A stretch of 45,843 bases of DNA from Rhodococcus sp. (in: high G+C Gram-positive bacteria) (GCA_012514505.1 JAAZAD010000016.1:1-45843), one strand, 5' to 3'. Positions 12,701-18,296 are shown, counted from the stretch's first letter. A program made the numbers and translations. Notes: generated by a model not told the origin, from the sequence alone.

Positions 12701-15700
12701 GGTCAGGGTCCAGCCCACCGACGGCTTCCGTGCTCGCGCGGCGCACCACGTCGTCATCGATGTGCTCGGTCGCGATCTCGTGAACAACGTCCGGGAGCGG
12801 AGAAACCGACGGGACGGTCAGCGTCCACCGGTCGTCGCGTGCCAGACGAGCTCGAAGTGCGTCGTGGCGTTCGACGACTGCCGACAGCGCGACGCGTGCC
12901 TGCTCGAGTGTGAAGTCGGCAGGAACGCGCAGCAGCACCGACTGATGGAACCCGGCGATCGCGCTGCCCAAGTTCGCCTGCGTCCTGGCGATGATCGGAC
13001 TCGGGTCGACGTCGCCGATCGCGACATCGTGCTCGTCGACCAGGACGGCAGCCCGGCCCTGTTGCGCCTTCGCGATCGCCTCCGCGGTGCGAAGCGAGAA
13101 CACCTCTCGCGGGGTGATCGACACCCCACGCTCGCGAGCATGGTTCACCAACTGGATGGCGACGATGCTGTCGCCGCCGAGGGCGAAGAAGTCGTCCGTG
13201 ACACCTATCGAGTCCACGCCGAGGACGTCGGCCATGAGCTGACACACCAACGCCTCGTCGTCGGTGCGCGGCGCCACACCATCGCCGGCGGTCGCGAGGT
13301 CGGGTTCGGGAAGAGCCCGCCGGTCCACCTTGCCGTTGGGAGTGAGCGGAAACTCGCCCATGATCACGAAAGCCGTCGGCACCATGTACTCGGGCAGTTT
13401 CGTGGATGCCCAGGCTCGTAGCGCTTCGGCGGTGAGACCGCTCTCGGTCTCGACTGCTGCAGTTTCGGCGACCACGTAGCCGGCCAGGTACTTTCCACCG
13501 TTCGGCGTCTGGCGGACGGTGACGGCGCTGTGCCGCACATCCGGGTGCGAGCTGAGCCCTGCCTCGACGTCCTCGAGTTCGAGACGCATTCCTCGGATCT
13601 TCACCTGATTGTCGACACGGCCCAGGAAGTCGAGGGTGCCGTCGGCGGTCCACCGCGCAACATCGCCGGTGCGGTAGAGGCGGGATCCGTCCGACGCGAA
13701 GGGGTTCGCCACGAATCGGGAAGCGGTGAGCCCGGGGGCGCCGGTATAGCCGCGGCCGAGAAGGAACCCACCGGCATACAGCTCTCCACCGTGACCGATC
13801 GGCACGGGTTGGAGATTCGTATCGAGGACGTAGAGCTGCGTATTGGGATTCGGGACGCCGATGGAGGTGGCGATCCGCTTCGCATCCTCACGGTAGATCA
13901 CGTGGGACACACCGATGGTGGCTTCCGCGGGACCGTAACCGTGATACAGCGTCGTGGAGAGCTGGTTGCGGAATCGCTCGAAGAGACCGGGCGTCAGCAC
14001 TTCACCGCCACACCACACGTGCTTCAAGCGATCGAGCGCCTCGGTGCCCCGCGCCAGGTCGAGGAGCACGTCGAGCATCGACGACACCAGGTACACGAAG
14101 GTGACCCGCTCGCCTGCGATCAGGTCGAGCAGGTACTGCGCATCGCGCTCGCCGTCGGGCTCCGCGATGATCAGCCGACCACCCGAGATCAGTGGCAGAA
14201 GAATCTCGTTCACCGAAATGTCGAAGGCCAGCGGAGCTTTGAACAGCGAGGCGTCCTCGGGACCGAAGTGCAGGATTTCGTCGCGCTGCCACAGCAACCG
14301 GGCGCATACGGCTTCGTGCCGAATCATCGCCCCCTTGGGGCGTCCGGTCGAACCCGACGTGAAGATCGTGTACGCCAGCGAGCCGCCATGCACGGAAACC
14401 GGGGGAAACTCGGTGGGGCGGTGCGAGTATGCCCAGTTCGCCAGGTCGGCGACGACAGCTCGTTCGTCGTCCTCCAAACCTGCGGGACCGGTGAGGATCA
14501 ACGCAGCACCGGACTCGACGAGGACGGATTCTCGACGATCGGTCGGCCAGGACGGATCGAGCGGGACGAAGGCGCCACCGGCGGCCACCGCGGCGAGGAT
14601 TCCCACCACCATCTCGGGCGACCGCGGAAGCCCGATCGCCACAACACCTTCCGGCCCGAGTCCTCGCGCCTGGAACTCGTGGGCCAGTTGCGCCACTCGG
14701 TCACCCAGCTCGCGGTACGTCAGGCGGGTATTCCCCGCAACCAACGCCTCTGCATCGGGGGTCGCCGCGACCGATGCCGCGAACAGTTCGTCGACCGTCC
14801 TGCGCACCTGATCGGTCTCGGTGTCGTTGAACTCCACCATCAACCGGTGACGTTCCTGCACCGTCAGCGGGTCGAGGGAAGCAATGGCCGACGACGGCGC
14901 GGAAATGAACTGGGCGAAGAAGTGCTCGAGGCGCTGCTTGTGCCCGAGGAGTTCGTCGCGCATCCCGTACGGGGCGCGCAGGTCGATTCGGATCGGTACC
15001 CCGTCCTGTCCGCCGCGCACCGTGAAGTCCAGATCGTCGACGGGTCCGGTCGCAGAGTTGTGCACACTCGTGGTGGCTTCGCCGAGCGTAAGCGGGGTCT
15101 CGAACATCATCGAGTTGACGCCCGGTCCGAACACTTGCCGGTCCGGGTCGATGCCCCGGACGTCGCGAGCAAGATCCTCGCCTCGGTACCGCCCGTGACG
15201 GAGCGCCGAGACGAGGGTGGCATCCACCCGCTTCGCCAGCTCCACCACGGTCGTGGACGGATCCACCTGCACCCGGAGCGGGAGGATCGTGGACGCCATC
15301 CCGGGGATGCTGCGCATCTCGCGGCCCACGCGCGCCGTCATCGGCAAGGACACCGTCAGGTCGCGCTGTCCGGTGATCCGGTGCAGGTACGCGACGAGCA
15401 CGGCCATGGGCAGGCGGGTTCTGCGAATCCCGGATTCGGCAGCGAACGTGTACAGGCGATCGGCGTCGTCGCCACCGATTTCGACGGTGGCAAGTTCGGG
15501 AGCGCCGCCCTCTCCTGTCGTCGCCGGCAGCAACCGCGGCGGCTCCGCACCGTCCATCACCTGCGACAGCCAGAATTCTCGGTCGGATACGAACCTGGCG
15601 GACTCACGGTAGTCACGGTCGAGTTCGACGAGCCGCGCCACCGACCACGAACCGGCCGAGCTGGTGCCATCCCCCTCGTACCTCTTGACGACGTCGTCGA

Positions 15701-16193
15701 CGAGGAGGCTCATGCCGTACCCGTCCATCACGCTGTGGTGATAGCGCTGGAACCAGAAGAGGGTCTCGTCCGCTGTACGCAGGAGTGCCTGCCGGAAGAG
15801 TGGTTCGTCCGCATCGAGGCTCACGCTCGTCCGCATGTCCTGATCCATCCACCGGTTGGCGGCCGCGAGCGGATCGACGTCCCTGCGGAGATCGATGACC
15901 GTCAAATCCCAGGCGTCCGGTGCAGTTGGGGTCTGGACGAGGGTCCGGTCGTCGGCGAACGAGAACCGAACGTGCAGTGCTTCTGCGTGCTCGATGGTGG
16001 CGCGGATGGCGGCGTGCAGGCGATCGAGATCGACCGGTCCGGAAATCTCGGCTACCACCGACAGGTTGTATGCCGAACCTTCGCCACGCACCTGCTGACC
16101 CGTCCAGATCTCGGACTGCGCTGCGGTGACCGGCAAGGACACCGGCGTCCCCGAGAGTGCGGGTACAGCTGAGGACGAGTGGTCCGGCGACAT
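1..16193 (-). CDS. Hydroxamate-siderophore nonribosomal peptide synthetase, 3' end outside window
   Basis: The frame opens at ATG 16193 and stays open to the left edge wherever I translated it (5397 codons, no stop reached), so the protein is C-terminally cut. Domain order is C1-A1-T1-E1, C2-A2-T2-E2, C3-A3-T3, C4-A4-T4, C5 (partial). Phosphopantetheine serines are Ser1009, Ser2511, Ser4036 and Ser5104. The pocket codes read fhOrn, Ser-like, hOrn and unassigned. From memory, this architecture and these substrates match the tetrapeptide hydroxamate synthetases of rhequichelin (RhbC) and erythrochelin (EtcD); orthology is inferred, not tested. EtcD ends in a terminal C domain proposed to release a diketopiperazine, so C5 may be the last domain. 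It is cytosolic and would need phosphopantetheinylation, an ornithine N-hydroxylase and probably an MbtH protein, none of which is in the window. An IdeR-like box lies 61 bases upstream. Confidence 0.93.
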   Translation of the reverse strand, partial: MSPDHSSSAVPALSGTPVSLPVTAAQSEIWTGQQVRGEGSAYNLSVVAEISGPVDLDRLHAAIRATIEHAEALHVRFSFADDRTLVQTPTAPDAWDLTVIDLRRDVDPLAAANRWMDQDMRTSVSLDADEPLFRQALLRTADETLFWFQRYHHSVMDGYGMSLLVDDVVKRYEGDGTSSAGSWSVARLVELDRDYRESARFVSDREFWLSQVMDGAEPPRLLPATTGEGGAPELATVEIGGDDADRLYTFAAESGIRRTRLPMAVLVAYLHRITGQRDLTVSLPMTARVGREMRSIPGMASTILPLRVQVDPSTTVVELAKRVDATLVSALRHGRYRGEDLARDVRGIDPDRQVFGPGVNSMMFETPLTLGEATTSVHNSATGPVDDLDFTVRGGQDGVPIRIDLRAPYGMRDELLGHKQRLEHFFAQFISAPSSAIASLDPLTVQERHRLMVEFNDTETDQVRRTVDELFAASVAATPDAEALVAGNTRLTYRELGDRVAQLAHEFQARGLGPEGVVAIGLPRSPEMVVGILAAVAAGGAFVPLDPSWPTDRRESVLVESGAALILTGPAGLEDDERAVVADLANWAYSHRPTEFPPVSVHGGSLAYTIFTSGSTGRPKGAMIRHEAVCARLLWQRDEILHFGPEDASLFKAPLAFDISVNEILLPLISGGRLIIAEPDGERDAQYLLDLIAGERVTFVYLVSSMLDVLLDLARGTEALDRLKHVWCGGEVLTPGLFERFRNQLSTTLYHGYGPAEATIGVSHVIYREDAKRIATSIGVPNPNTQLYVLDTNLQPVPIGHGGELYAGGFLLGRGYTGAPGLTASRFVANPFASDGSRLYRTGDVARWTADGTLDFLGRVDNQVKIRGMRLELEDVEAGLSSHPDVRHSAVTVRQTPNGGKYLAGYVVAETAAVETESGLTAEALRAWASTKLPEYMVPTAFVIMGEFPLTPNGKVDRRALPEPDLATAGDGVAPRTDDEALVCQLMADVLGVDSIGVTDDFFALGGDSIVAIQLVNHARERGVSITPREVFSLRTAEAIAKAQQGRAAVLVDEHDVAIGDVDPSPIIARTQANLGSAIAGFHQSVLLRVPADFTLEQARVALSAVVERHDALRARLARDDRWTLTVPSVSPLPDVVHEIATEHIDDDVVRRASTEAVGGLDPDHGAMVQAVLIRVDGQPGRLLVVGHHLVVDGVSWRVIVEDVARAGLAAMAGAEPELAPVGTSLRRWTELVNEQVAAGAFDDELPYWQEVSAAPPVQLGSRELQPTVDTVSTAESLELTLPADVSAPLLSSVPAAFHGRVNDILLTALAGAMRRWRGADGPLLVDLEGHGREEELGRAPGAPGIDLSRTVGWFTTVFPVALDAGSGELTSPSDFGGAVKRVKEQLRRIPNAGFGYGALRYLAGRDDLAVAPQVLFNYLGRVARSDETDWLPVDMSGAGDPSMPLGHAMTLDVIALEGSGGATLRTTLTWAPGVLERAEIEAFAREWTAALTTLAKTVEFGGATPSDFPLVPVTQSDLESFDSASIDSNVVDVLPLTPLQEGIYFQSVFDKAGTDPYVVQQVVELTGPVDATALHRGLQAVVDRHAALRTGMQELADGTVVQVVHDEVSVPLDTVDFRGVADIDADIRQVLHAERERGFDFGRPPLLRYTLARVDESKYVLLQSIHHIVADGWSVPVMLRELMAHYGVAEGQSPLPPATPYGSYLSWLASRDREASHEAWRTAVADAGDPIELPSGSPDPEADGEVRVELLREDTAALTAAARTRGLTLSTLVHGVWGLLLGRMTGADDVVFGSTVSGRGGDLPGIEGMVGLFINTVPARIRFAATEKVSDVLARWQDEQSLLLEHQYLGLPELRRVAGLKDLFETLVVFENYPIGDGGIADPTGTVHVTGIDFDENPAYPLTLIVVPGDSLTFDLKYDVTRVDSETAHRVANGLIAYLTAVAEDMDRTVAEVRLARLTHGAAGADEVPATTVKALLEEQALRTPNELAVLFEGERLDYAQLHRDSNRLAHLLIERGVTPESIVAIALPRSTSLIVAILAVVKAGGAYLPLDTGYPADRLAYMLGDAAPVCVLTDASVRLPATDTPTIHVDRTALQDYSADPVDVDLRPDHPVYVIYTSGSTGRPKGVVVPHQGVVNRLVWGQSVSPLGTSDRVLQKTPSSFDVSVPEFFGPFTAGAALVVAKPDGHKDPEYLSGLIRSESVTRTHFVPSMLEAFLTEPTAEQCTSLRVINCSGEALPVHVARRVAELLPDVRVDNMYGPTEASVEVTRHASVQHIDATAPSVPIGSAAYRTGLYVLDRYLQPVPQGSPGELYLAGPQLARGYLGRPAVTSDRFVADPFGPAGARMYRTGDLARWNDDDVLEYLGRSDFQVKLRGFRIELGEIEAQLAQCPGVLQAAALVRSDRPGHQQLVGYVVGTPNFDDVRARLGAALPEFMVPTAFVTMEELPLSPSGKLDRKALPAPELPRSADRQTVATTVDGAGAALARHYAEILGLDSVSTADDFFALGGDSILAIRLVNLARRDGITITPRQIFEQRTPEALARLVGDVPAETIAVPVESGVGELLPLPVVHRLSEWSGGKDRFNQSVLVRTPAMTHETISATVDAVVAHHDGLRQRLTRHAHGVWSLEIAEQASVPVRRVETGGLDEQALRDLVATESEAATERLDPDAGIMLSAVWFDAGAGEQGRLLLVAHHLVVDGVSWQVLLEDLAMAAVATANGETPALDPVVTPLRAYSRIVTLQAQESARIAELERWTAVTAPGAELVPAASGHAVVGSGARRTFTVDAATTAAVLTAVPAMVNADVTDVLLAALRLSVTEWFTSKRRRGDLLVDLERHGREELAAGVDLSRTVGWFTSVAPVRLTDGDEAVDVLKNVKERLRGAPDGGIGYGMLRYLNARTTGALSNGSESQVLFNYLGRMPAVGDGPWTPAPESDALSTDPDVDLGGPYRLVINAVCEDGGDGPEMRAVFAWSDADLTAADVDALGEGWITALRELAAAAGSHVGPSMLTPSDVPLTALSQTDIDRIVNDSPAGVDTVLPLSPLQEGLYFQATLDDGADIYTAQFSLDFGHRLDVDRLHAALRTLQRRNPMLRAGFVSSGLPEPVQFIGAGLDVPVVEHDLRHLDEDEREARAAELGALDRATPFDLTAPPLWRAMLLRLTDHHDRLVVNRQFLLWDGWSNGLVVSALLGLYESGGDDTGYAEPEGTFEDYLHWLASRDQDAAEAAWSEALSGLDEPTLLANPVRGEPQLPQRRDRVLSEDLSEKLRTVARGAGVTFNAVLNSALAVTIATATGRKDLVFGTTVAGRPPEVPGIDAVAGMFLNTVPVRMTLRADETVADLMRRTQTDRLSLGQYDYLGLASIQRSSPHRQLFDVLYVLQNFVDENQVSALNAAHDISGGDSIDHTHYPLTVVVTPGASVKVKFEFHPESIDADRVEAMLEHFLGLLEEWSQSVEGLVSRAYVPALPEVEDTDNALPESTIADLFGDAALLQPDETALVFGERSMTYAELDGDINRLARLLLERGAGPEKIVALGLPRTIEMVVALFAVLRTGSAYLPLELDHPEERLVGMIEDARPVVLLTTSEVASTLAAAPVDAVLLDTEDWRSLPAATLSPDELGAFAPGTPRRLEHPAYVIYTSGSTGKPKGVVTAYHGLTNMQFNHREAIFEPVIRSTGGRRLRIAHTVSFAFDMSWEELLWLVEGHEVHICDENLRRDAEALVAYCDEHAVDVVNVTPTYAQHLIEEGLLDEGNGRHRPPLVLLGGEAVSDRVWNSLRDTDGTCGYNLYGPTEYTINTLGAGTDDSATPTVGKPIWNTQAYVLDSWLRPVPDGVPGELYISGIGLARGYLNRFALTSERFVADPFAPSTRMYRTGDLVRRGVDGNLDFLGRTDDQVKIRGHRIELGEVASVLESLDDVRQAAVVADKGPGGFDRLVAYTVPVRGSRVSGLANHSQALRGLLPDYMVPAAIIEIDSLPMTVNGKLDVKALPPASSVLGNGSGEQARAENATEKALAELFSTTLDIPVPGVTENFFDLGGHSLLATRLISRARAALSAELVMRDLFEAPTVRELAARIDSRTASTRPALTAGSRPDYLPLSPAQQRLWLIQEMEGRSAAYNFPIVFRLDYALDPSLFAQALGDVVDRHESLRTVFTVRGGTPVQTILDNAAPPINVVTTDDTGLAEVLRGAVGRPFDLENEIPVRATIVQLHGGEQVLAIVLHHIATDEWSDRPFTHDLMTAYAARAAGTAPNWSPLAVQYADYTLWQQELLGDPNTAASVAGKQLDYWASALRGIPDELPLPTDRTRPPRPTYSGGAVHVVLGDDTTESLREIARSSGTSMFMVLHAASAALLHRLGAGDDLPLGAPVAGRSEPGLDELVGFFVNTVVLRTDVSGDPTFAQLLDRVRDVDLAAFSNADIPFESVVEKLNPSRTAARNPLFQVMVGYHSRQDESAGGRGFTPLSVDEHTAKFDLVFNYTEYLADENGPGRVELRLEYSADLFDRTTAETIASRQANLLDAVAADTRVRVGDVDVFLAGERDLVLHTFNDTDCEVPEETFHQAFHRNVLATPDAIAVVDSNGESTYAELSEQAERIAGLLYRRGVRAEDVVGLAIPRSTEFVAAVLAVLRLGAAYLPLDLSHPRERISFMLEDSAAKVLLSTTTETQRIDDVPELVRILLDDPSTVAERNSESAQSFPPEPDGLDHAAYVIYTSGSTGKPKGAVLTHDGIPSLVATAQERMRLAAGSVVMQFASVGFDVAVFELAMALCTGSRLVIVPDEARVAGPELTDFMAHHQVSHAILPPSLMAALPHGCLVPEGCTVLVGTETVPPELIGKWASRLNLLAAYGLTEVTVNNTLWQAEPVWNSVVPIGIPDPNEQVYILDARLAPVPPGIAGELYIAGRGLARGYLGRPDLTVSRFVANPFGTARMYRTGDRARWRRDGNIDFLGRVDEQVKVRGFRIELGEVIAALGAHPKVKQSAAVVDREGDLVRLVGYVTATEAVDIDAAASGDIDAAASGDLDPVEIREHVAGSLPDYMVPSMVIVLDGALPLTPNGKLDRKALPAPNWADLVGEGTPQTETQVEIAAVVAEILYLPGVGIHDDFFDLGGHSMASMRLVARIREQFGVSIGIRDVFDSPTVAGLADLVDAGGDGGRPALVPATRPETLPLSGPQRTHWNRYRASGGDVQADHALALTLTDRVNPEALAQALDDVSSRHEPLRTVYVEVDGHVVAQEAVRPVLELEDVGDGDLHRRVFELAQRTTNPSEQPPLRLCLVSGSDGTQVLLAVMQYIAVDEWSVVPLLGDLLGAYASRVEGGEPAWDALPVTYPDYVLWSNESLGDPNDPGSEHARQLDYWRGRLTDLPARLELPSSDVAERRTEIVSVDIDAELHRGIDAVASASGTS
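770..3925 (-). other. NRPS module 4 (C-A-T), substrate unassigned (code DVFILGAVN)
   Basis: Boundaries are approximate. C4 begins YLPLSPAQQRLW and has HHIATDEWS (His4217), an active variant with Glu for the usual Gly that is common in actinobacterial C domains. A4 has TSGSTGKPKG, FDVAVFE, AILPPS, TVLVGTE and AAYGLTEVTVN, giving the pocket D-V-F-I-L-G-A-V-N. I do not recognise this code securely. By analogy with rhequichelin and erythrochelin the slot would hold an N5-acylated N5-hydroxyornithine. T4 has LGGHSM with Ser5104. A duplicated eight-residue segment lies in the C-terminal part of A4. Confidence 0.7.
1159..1206 (-). repeat. 24-bp in-frame tandem duplication inside A4
   Basis: Two adjacent copies with period 24 share cctgatgcggcagcatctatgtc on the plus strand without mismatch. 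They encode DIDAAASG twice in the C-terminal subdomain of A4. Exact copies suggest a recent slippage event. The insertion keeps the frame and lies in a region that is probably a surface loop. Confidence 0.9.
3960..7090 (-). other. NRPS module 3 (C-A-T), predicted L-N5-hydroxyornithine; C domain lacks catalytic His
   Basis: Boundaries are approximate. C3 begins at VLPLSPLQEGLYFQ. Where HHxxxDG is expected it reads QFLLWDGW (Gln3172, Phe3173), so both histidines are missing while DG is kept. The A3 pocket (A4 motif FDMSWEE, then VVNVTPTY, LVLLGGEA, YNLYGPTEYTIN) reads D-M-E-N-L-G-L-I-N, identical to the hydroxyornithine code I know from coelichelin module 3. T3 has LGGHSL with Ser4036. There is no epimerase, so an L residue is expected. 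In erythrochelin and coelichelin the preceding residue is joined to the side-chain N-hydroxylamine of hOrn, which may explain the unusual C domain. Confidence 0.8.
7150..11650 (-). other. NRPS module 2 (C-A-T-E), predicted D-serine or similar
   Basis: Boundaries are approximate. C2 starts at VLPLTPLQEG and has an intact HHIVADGWS motif at His1667/His1668. The A2 pocket reads D-V-P-H-N-S-M-V-E. The nearest code I know is serine (DVWHLSLID type), differing at 239 (Pro for Trp), 299, 322 and 331, so Ser is likely but a related hydroxy residue such as Thr cannot be excluded. T2 has ALGGDS with Ser2511. E2 has HHLVVDGVSW at His2694, so a D residue is expected. The order D-fhOrn then D-hydroxy amino acid parallels coelichelin (D-allo-Thr) and erythrochelin (D-Ser). 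Confidence 0.7.
11660..16193 (-). other. NRPS module 1 (C-A-T-E), predicted D-N5-formyl-N5-hydroxyornithine
   Basis: Boundaries are approximate. C1 (about residues 10-440) has an intact HHSVMDGYG motif at His152/His153. A1 (about 465-962) has TSGSTGRPKG and an A4 motif FDISVNE. Aligned by eye to GrsA PheA positions 235/236/239/278/299/301/322/330/331, its pocket reads D-I-N-Y-W-G-G-I-G. This is the code I know for formyl-hydroxyornithine in coelichelin module 1. T1 carries LGGDS with Ser1009. E1 (about 1045-1512) has HHLVVDG at His1188/His1189, so the residue should be epimerised to D. A C domain before a first module is odd for an unacylated start: it may cap or acylate the first residue, or accept a donor from another protein. 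Confidence 0.82.
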
Positions 16194-16253
16194 GTGAATC
16201 CGATCGTGAGTGGCGACGCTGGTTGGGCAGGCAAACCTTCTCCGCGCAGGAGT

Positions 16254-16272
16254 TTAGGTTAGGCTACCCACC
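16254..16272. promoter_or_regulatory. Candidate IdeR/DtxR iron box upstream of the NRPS
   Basis: The plus strand reads TTAGGTTAGGCTACCCACC. It matches 15 of 19 positions of the IdeR consensus TTAGGTTAGSCTAACCTAA; the left half-site and centre are perfect. It sits 61 bases upstream of the NRPS start and after the hydrolase stop, where iron-bound IdeR would repress NRPS transcription. Binding is inferred. Confidence 0.78.
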
Positions 16273-16326
16273 GGCACCAAGTTCGGGGACGCACCCCGAC
16301 GTGGATCACACTCGGTTCACACGAAC

Positions 16327-17130
16327 TCAGTCGGCCAAGAACTCCACGACCACCTTGTTGACGGCCTCTGGCTGCTCGAGATACCCGTAATGCCCCACGT
16401 CGGGGATCTCGTAGTACGACGCGGTCGGAATGGCGTCGGCCACTTCGCGGGACAGGTACGAAGGAATCATGCGGTCGTCCGCGTATCCCACCGACAGGCT
16501 CGGCGTGGTGATGGCCCGGTAGGCAGCGCGACGATCGAAAGCCCGGTCCATACCCATCTGCGCACGCACACCCTGGGAGGTCTTGCCTCCGCTGAACTCG
16601 AACAGATCGAGCCAGTCGCGGGCCGTGTTCGTGTCGACCAGCGACGCCGGCGACAGGTTCATGACCGCTGTGACGGCCGCCCGGTACTTCGGCGGCAACT
16701 CGACGCCCTTGTCGACGAGGTCGCGCTCACCCTCGGTGAGCGTCTGCTGGAAATGATCCATGCGAGCGTGCCCCGCCAGGAAGACCGCCTTGCGGACGAG
16801 ATCGGGGCGCGCCAACGCCAACTCCTGAGCAACACGCGCTCCCAGCGACGTCCCCACGACGTGGGCGGGACCGAGTCCGAGGTGCTCGATGAGGCCGGCA
16901 GTGTCGGCAACCATCTGATCGATCGTGATTCCGTCGACACTTTCGCCGGACGGGGCGATGCCACGGTTGTCGAATGTGCAGACCGTGTAGCCCGCTGCGA
17001 CCAATGCGGGGGTCTGATGCAGATCCCAGACCCGCCCCGGGCTACCGGTGCCCATGATGAGCACCACGAGGTCACCAGACCCTTTGACCTGATAGTTCAG
17101 AGGAATCCCGTTGATCGTGGCGATCGTCAT
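16327..17130 (-). CDS. Alpha/beta-hydrolase, siderophore-cluster associated
   Basis: This is a 267-residue alpha/beta-hydrolase fold protein. It shows an oxyanion-type region after the first strand (LIMGTGSPG), the nucleophile elbow VGTSLGA with Ser95, a probable acid in YADDRM near residue 217, and DVGHYG with His247, so the triad looks complete. No signal peptide is visible, so it should act in the cytosol. The start is supported by GGAAGG just upstream of ATG 17130. It is 133 bases upstream of the NRPS on the same strand and divergent from the formyltransferase. Plausible jobs are type II thioesterase or product release for the NRPS, or hydrolysis of the siderophore. The sequence alone would also fit a general esterase or peroxidase-type hydrolase. 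Confidence 0.85.
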   Translation of the reverse strand: MTIATINGIPLNYQVKGSGDLVVLIMGTGSPGRVWDLHQTPALVAAGYTVCTFDNRGIAPSGESVDGITIDQMVADTAGLIEHLGLGPAHVVGTSLGARVAQELALARPDLVRKAVFLAGHARMDHFQQTLTEGERDLVDKGVELPPKYRAAVTAVMNLSPASLVDTNTARDWLDLFEFSGGKTSQGVRAQMGMDRAFDRRAAYRAITTPSLSVGYADDRMIPSYLSREVADAIPTASYYEIPDVGHYGYLEQPEAVNKVVVEFLAD

Positions 17131-17169
17131 ATCTGCCTTCCTTTCGGCGGTCCGCCGACCCTTTAAAAG

Positions 17170-17188
17170 ATTGGGTAGCCTATGCTCA
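17170..17188. promoter_or_regulatory. Candidate IdeR box in the divergent hydrolase/formyltransferase promoter
   Basis: The plus strand reads ATTGGGTAGCCTATGCTCA, matching 13 of 19 positions of the IdeR consensus, with TAGCCTA intact in the centre. It lies between the divergent starts at 17130 and 17242, so one site could control both directions. It is weaker than the 16254 box but well placed. Confidence 0.55.
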
Positions 17189-17241
17189 GCTTGTCGTCGT
17201 GTTCCTGCGGCGCCAATCTACAAATCTCTAGGAGAAGTGCG

Positions 17242-18177
17242 TTGAGAGTCGCCACGCTCGGATACCAGACCTGGGGTCACCGTACTCTTCAGGCGTTGCT
17301 GGGTTCGGAACACGAGGTCGTCCTGGCCATCACGCACCCCAAGAGCGACCACGTCTACGAACAGATGTGGGCAGACTCCGTTGCAGATCTGGCAGCCGAA
17401 AACGGCGTACCGGTTCATATTGCCACCAAACCGGACGAGGCATTCAAGTCCGCGCTGAAAGAGGCCGACCCGGACATCATCGTCGCCAACAACTGGCGCA
17501 CCTGGTTGCCCCGGGACGTGTTCGACTCCCCCAAGTACGGCACGCTCAACATTCACGATTCACTGCTGCCCAAGTACACGGGTTTCTCGCCCCTGATCTG
17601 GGCACTCATCAACGGTGAAGAAGAGGTCGGTCTCACTGCCCACCTCATGGACGAGGAACTCGACGCCGGTGACATCGTGTTGCAGCGCTCCACCCCCGTC
17701 GGTCCGACCGACACCGTCACCGACCTGTTCCATCGCACGGTCGACATGATCGGGCCTATCGCCATCGACGCACTCGAACTCATCGAGTCCGGGCGCACCG
17801 ACTGGACGCCGCAGGATCGCTCGCAGGCCACCTTCTTCCACAAGCGTGCCGAGATCGACAGTCTGATCGACTGGACGTGGCCTGCCGACGCAATCGAACG
17901 CCTCGTTCGCGCCCAGTCCGACCCGTACCCCAACGCATTCACCCACTTCAAGGGTCAGCGCATCCGCGTTCTGAAAGCCTCCGTGTCCGAAGGCAACTTC
18001 GGCGGCACCCCCGGTCGCGTGTTCATCCACGAAGGTGACGGCATGGTCATCGTCGCCGGACCCGACGCCCGCACCGGCCGCAACAAGGGCCTACGTATCG
18101 AGCGGGTCCTCCTCGACGACGGAACCGAACTGCCCGGCAAGGAATTCTTCCCGCACGGCGGCGGGTACCTCAGCTAG
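17242..18177 (+). CDS. N5-hydroxyornithine formyltransferase (FxbA / methionyl-tRNA formyltransferase family)
   Basis: The protein has 311 residues if started at TTG 17242, which is preceded by AGGAGA at a six-base spacing. A longer in-frame ATG at 17182 would place the start inside the iron box and add an unrelated leader. The formyltransferase catalytic set is present: Asn103 and His105 in LNIHDSLLP, and Asp144 in LDAGD. A C-terminal domain (IRVLKASV onwards) follows, as in Fmt. By family (FxbA of exochelin, Rft of rhodochelin) it moves formyl from 10-formyl-tetrahydrofolate to the hydroxylated side-chain nitrogen of ornithine. That supplies the fhOrn predicted for NRPS module 1. It is cytosolic and probably iron-repressed through the 17170 site. 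True Fmt is less likely given the context and the NIHDSLLPKYTG motif form. Confidence 0.9.
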   Translation: MRVATLGYQTWGHRTLQALLGSEHEVVLAITHPKSDHVYEQMWADSVADLAAENGVPVHIATKPDEAFKSALKEADPDIIVANNWRTWLPRDVFDSPKYGTLNIHDSLLPKYTGFSPLIWALINGEEEVGLTAHLMDEELDAGDIVLQRSTPVGPTDTVTDLFHRTVDMIGPIAIDALELIESGRTDWTPQDRSQATFFHKRAEIDSLIDWTWPADAIERLVRAQSDPYPNAFTHFKGQRIRVLKASVSEGNFGGTPGRVFIHEGDGMVIVAGPDARTGRNKGLRIERVLLDDGTELPGKEFFPHGGGYLS

Positions 18178-18296
18178 TCGCGACTGCACGCGTACTGGTT
18201 GTGCGCGTCAGAGGTGTCGTCACAGACCAGCCCCGCGTTCGAATACATGTCCGGTTATGCTGGCGGGCAGATTTCGTACGGGGTGATGGGGGCGGT

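Noticed and set aside
17182-17241. Upstream ATG start giving the formyltransferase a 20-residue leader
   Set aside because: The leader is unlike the family, lies over the iron box, and the TTG at 17242 has a good AGGAGA site.
17242-18177. True methionyl-tRNA formyltransferase (fmt)
   Set aside because: The gene sits divergent to a siderophore hydrolase with iron boxes, and the sequence has the FxbA-type start and motif forms; housekeeping fmt normally lies with def or rsmB-type genes.
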